From CALKJU01 sp035326425 (GTDB taxonomy: Bacteria; Pseudomonadota; Alphaproteobacteria; Geminicoccales; Geminicoccaceae): a DNA stretch of 64,000 bases. Position numbers and translations under genes: made by a program. This document shows positions 63,801-64,000 of the stretch, in pieces. The notes beneath the pieces were generated by a model. The model saw only the letters and a list, made by a program, of their open reading frames with translations. It did no database searches and had not been told where the DNA came from. Location of the stretch: assembly GCA_035326425.1 (NCBI GenBank), contig DAOLFG010000006.1, positions 1-64,000 on the forward strand, in the 5' to 3' direction. The number at the start of each line of letters is the position of its first letter. Positions within the stretch are counted from its first letter, which is position 1.

Positions 63801-64000
63801 CAGGTCTTATCACGCCGAGCTGTCGGCGAAGAACGCACGGCTGCGCGTCCATTACCTGCTCGAAGCCGGCTGGAAGGCCGACACCGCCATCCAGGGGCTC
63901 GGCCGGACGCACCGCACCAACCAGAAGCAACCGCCGCTGTTCCGGCCGATCTCGACCAATGTGAAGGCCGAGAAGCGGTTCCTCTCGACCATCGCCAGGC
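60859..64000 (+). CDS. Strawberry-notch-type methyltransferase-helicase (partial, runs off the right edge)
   Basis: 1047 codons visible without a stop. An adenine-methyltransferase-like domain comes first (ITPADRVLEPSAGTGLLAIL; NPPF at residues 217-220 in VLMNPPFSVMAN). Then a superfamily 2 helicase has Walker A-like GDGTGVGKG (502-510), DEAH (611-614 in GAIIFDEAHAMQN), VYVSATGATNVHNLAYA, and motif VI (GLGRTHRTNQKQPP, about 1013-1026). Huge proteins of this type sit in the backbone of alphaproteobacterial conjugative elements; the exact activity is not established. It is preceded by leader L6 and a divergent vapBC. Confidence 0.87.
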   Translation, partial: MSMISESAPASATAFLPLAPETDTAACVFAAAGLLLPHLERGQRIDAAMLRAAMEAAFGASDATGAWDWKTAYEACETATVLFIRKYGKALFRKAGSPADSLPLLTKIAGLLPTHTRRSEETQNFQQFSTPIPLGLVAASAAAITPADRVLEPSAGTGLLAILAEIAGGALVLNELAEMRAGLLSSLFPALTVTRFDAAQIDDHLNPALVPSVVLMNPPFSVMANVAGRMAEATACHVASALARLAPGGRLVTITGASFAHDNPAWIAAFSRFQESGRVVFSAAIDGSVYAKHGTTIDTRLTVIDKLPADDPAIFPAAAGVAPDAATLMGWIGEQLPARLPVDIPGLPPPASAAPKTVRGYIRRAAANARPVRPAGPEAIPLEYETQDWQPAEGGHISDAIYEDYGLQVIRIPGAQAHPTQLVQSAAMASVAPPKPSYRPHLPKTILGDLSDAQLETVIYAGEAHAGHIPGAWTVDDTRDVVSAAPEDAKDAVRFRQGFMIGDGTGVGKGRESAAIILDNWMQGRRKAVWISKSDKLLEDAQRDWAALGMERLLVVPLAQFPQGKDIHLDEGILFLTYATLRSDARGERVSRVDQIVQWLGPKFDGAIIFDEAHAMQNAAGGKGERGDISPSQQGRAGLRLQHALPDARIVYVSATGATNVHNLAYAQRLGLWGGEDAPFGTRAEFIQAIEAGGVAAMEVLARDLRALGLYTARSLSFAGVEYELLEHELTPEQTRIYDAYAAAFAIIHNNLDAAMEASNITGSAGTLNRQAKSAARSAFESAKQRFFSHLLTGMKVPTLIRAIEADLEAGHSAVIQIVSTGEALMERRLAELPTEEWNDVRVDITPREYVLDYLAHSFPVQLHEPCTDSSGNLTSRPVMRNGQPVESRAAVARRDGLIARLASLPPVPGALDQLVQYFGTDTVAEVTGRSRRIVRKIGNGVTIDRLVVENRAASANLAETQAFMDDAKRALVFSDAGGTGRSYHAELSAKNARLRVHYLLEAGWKADTAIQGLGRTHRTNQKQPPLFRPISTNVKAEKRFLSTIAR

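Larger units (their letters stand above)
45145..64000. mobile_element. Accessory island, probably plasmid/ICE-derived (right end outside the window)
   Basis: Downstream of tRNA-Gly the gene content is accessory: three toxin-antitoxin pairs, chrA, ardC, parB, klcA, a transposase remnant, many small unknowns and a strawberry-notch-type helicase. This set is typical of the backbone or leading region of conjugative plasmids and ICEs. No integrase lies beside the tRNA and no repeat of the tRNA 3' end was found within the window, so the left boundary is an inference and 45-48 kb could be a separate insertion. Confidence 0.6.

Overview
The window is high-GC DNA from an alphaproteobacterium. The evidence is the split b/b' ATP synthase operon (atpI-atpB-atpE-atpF'-atpF), the mutY-dciA-dsbA-like-smc order, and many GTG/TTG starts with 1-4 bp gene overlaps. 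Several genes have a Rhodospirillales-like flavour (TRAP and ABC uptake of organic or sugar acids, corrinoid methyl transfer), but the genus cannot be named from sequence alone.

About 1-45,060 looks like ordinary chromosome. 1-6.6 kb: a sugar ABC importer (two permeases, binding protein) divergent from a LacI regulator that leads a catabolic operon (TIM-barrel isomerase, SDR, 2-hydroxyacid dehydrogenase), with two matching LacI-type operators between them. 6.7-13.1 kb: tRNA-Pro(GGG), an enolase-superfamily dehydratase, a second LacI regulator, a TRAP transporter (P, Q, M) and a PhyH dioxygenase. 13.1-16.3 kb: a subtilisin-fold protease with a pro-kumamolisin-like prodomain, a tiny neighbour resembling that prodomain alone, and argD. 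16.5-18.2 kb: a CesT-like type III secretion chaperone followed 6 bp later by a probable secreted substrate. 18.2-28.5 kb: mutY, dciA, a DsbA-like thioredoxin, smc and the F0 operon. 28.5-29.2 kb: an AbrB/Doc toxin-antitoxin pair running into a UxaA-family gene. 30.4-34 kb: a four-gene overlapping operon for corrinoid methyl transfer (corrinoid protein, DUF1638, small protein, ferredoxin-ASKHA reactivase). 34-44.9 kb: pseudouridine synthase, amidotransferase, GST, a YhaN/YhaO-like SMC-nuclease pair, Trm112, a Lon-N protein and CnoX.

A tRNA-Gly(GCC) at 45,070-45,144 marks a change of character. From there to the end the DNA is accessory: a PIN toxin-antitoxin pair, a DUF1778/GNAT pair joined to chromate transporter chrA, then a plasmid/ICE-type block with ArdC, ParB, a KlcA/ArdB antirestriction protein, many small conserved unknowns, an inverted VapBC pair, and a very large strawberry-notch-type methyltransferase-helicase that runs off the end. 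ArdC is broken: one C is missing from a C run, and a Tn554-like transposase remnant replaces its zinc-site segment.

The most striking signal is a 74-75 nt element with the same predicted fold (purine tract, hairpin A, long stem B enclosing hairpin C with a GAGAG loop, then the Shine-Dalgarno). It occurs immediately upstream of ardC, parB, klcA and the gene after klcA. Diverged versions precede the ardC 3' remnant and the helicase gene. The helices change sequence between copies but keep pairing, and no sigma-70 promoter is obvious next to them. It may be a shared RNA leader, or a single-stranded-DNA promoter for genes needed early after conjugative entry. A second set of terminator-like hairpins abuts the start codons of other genes in the same block.
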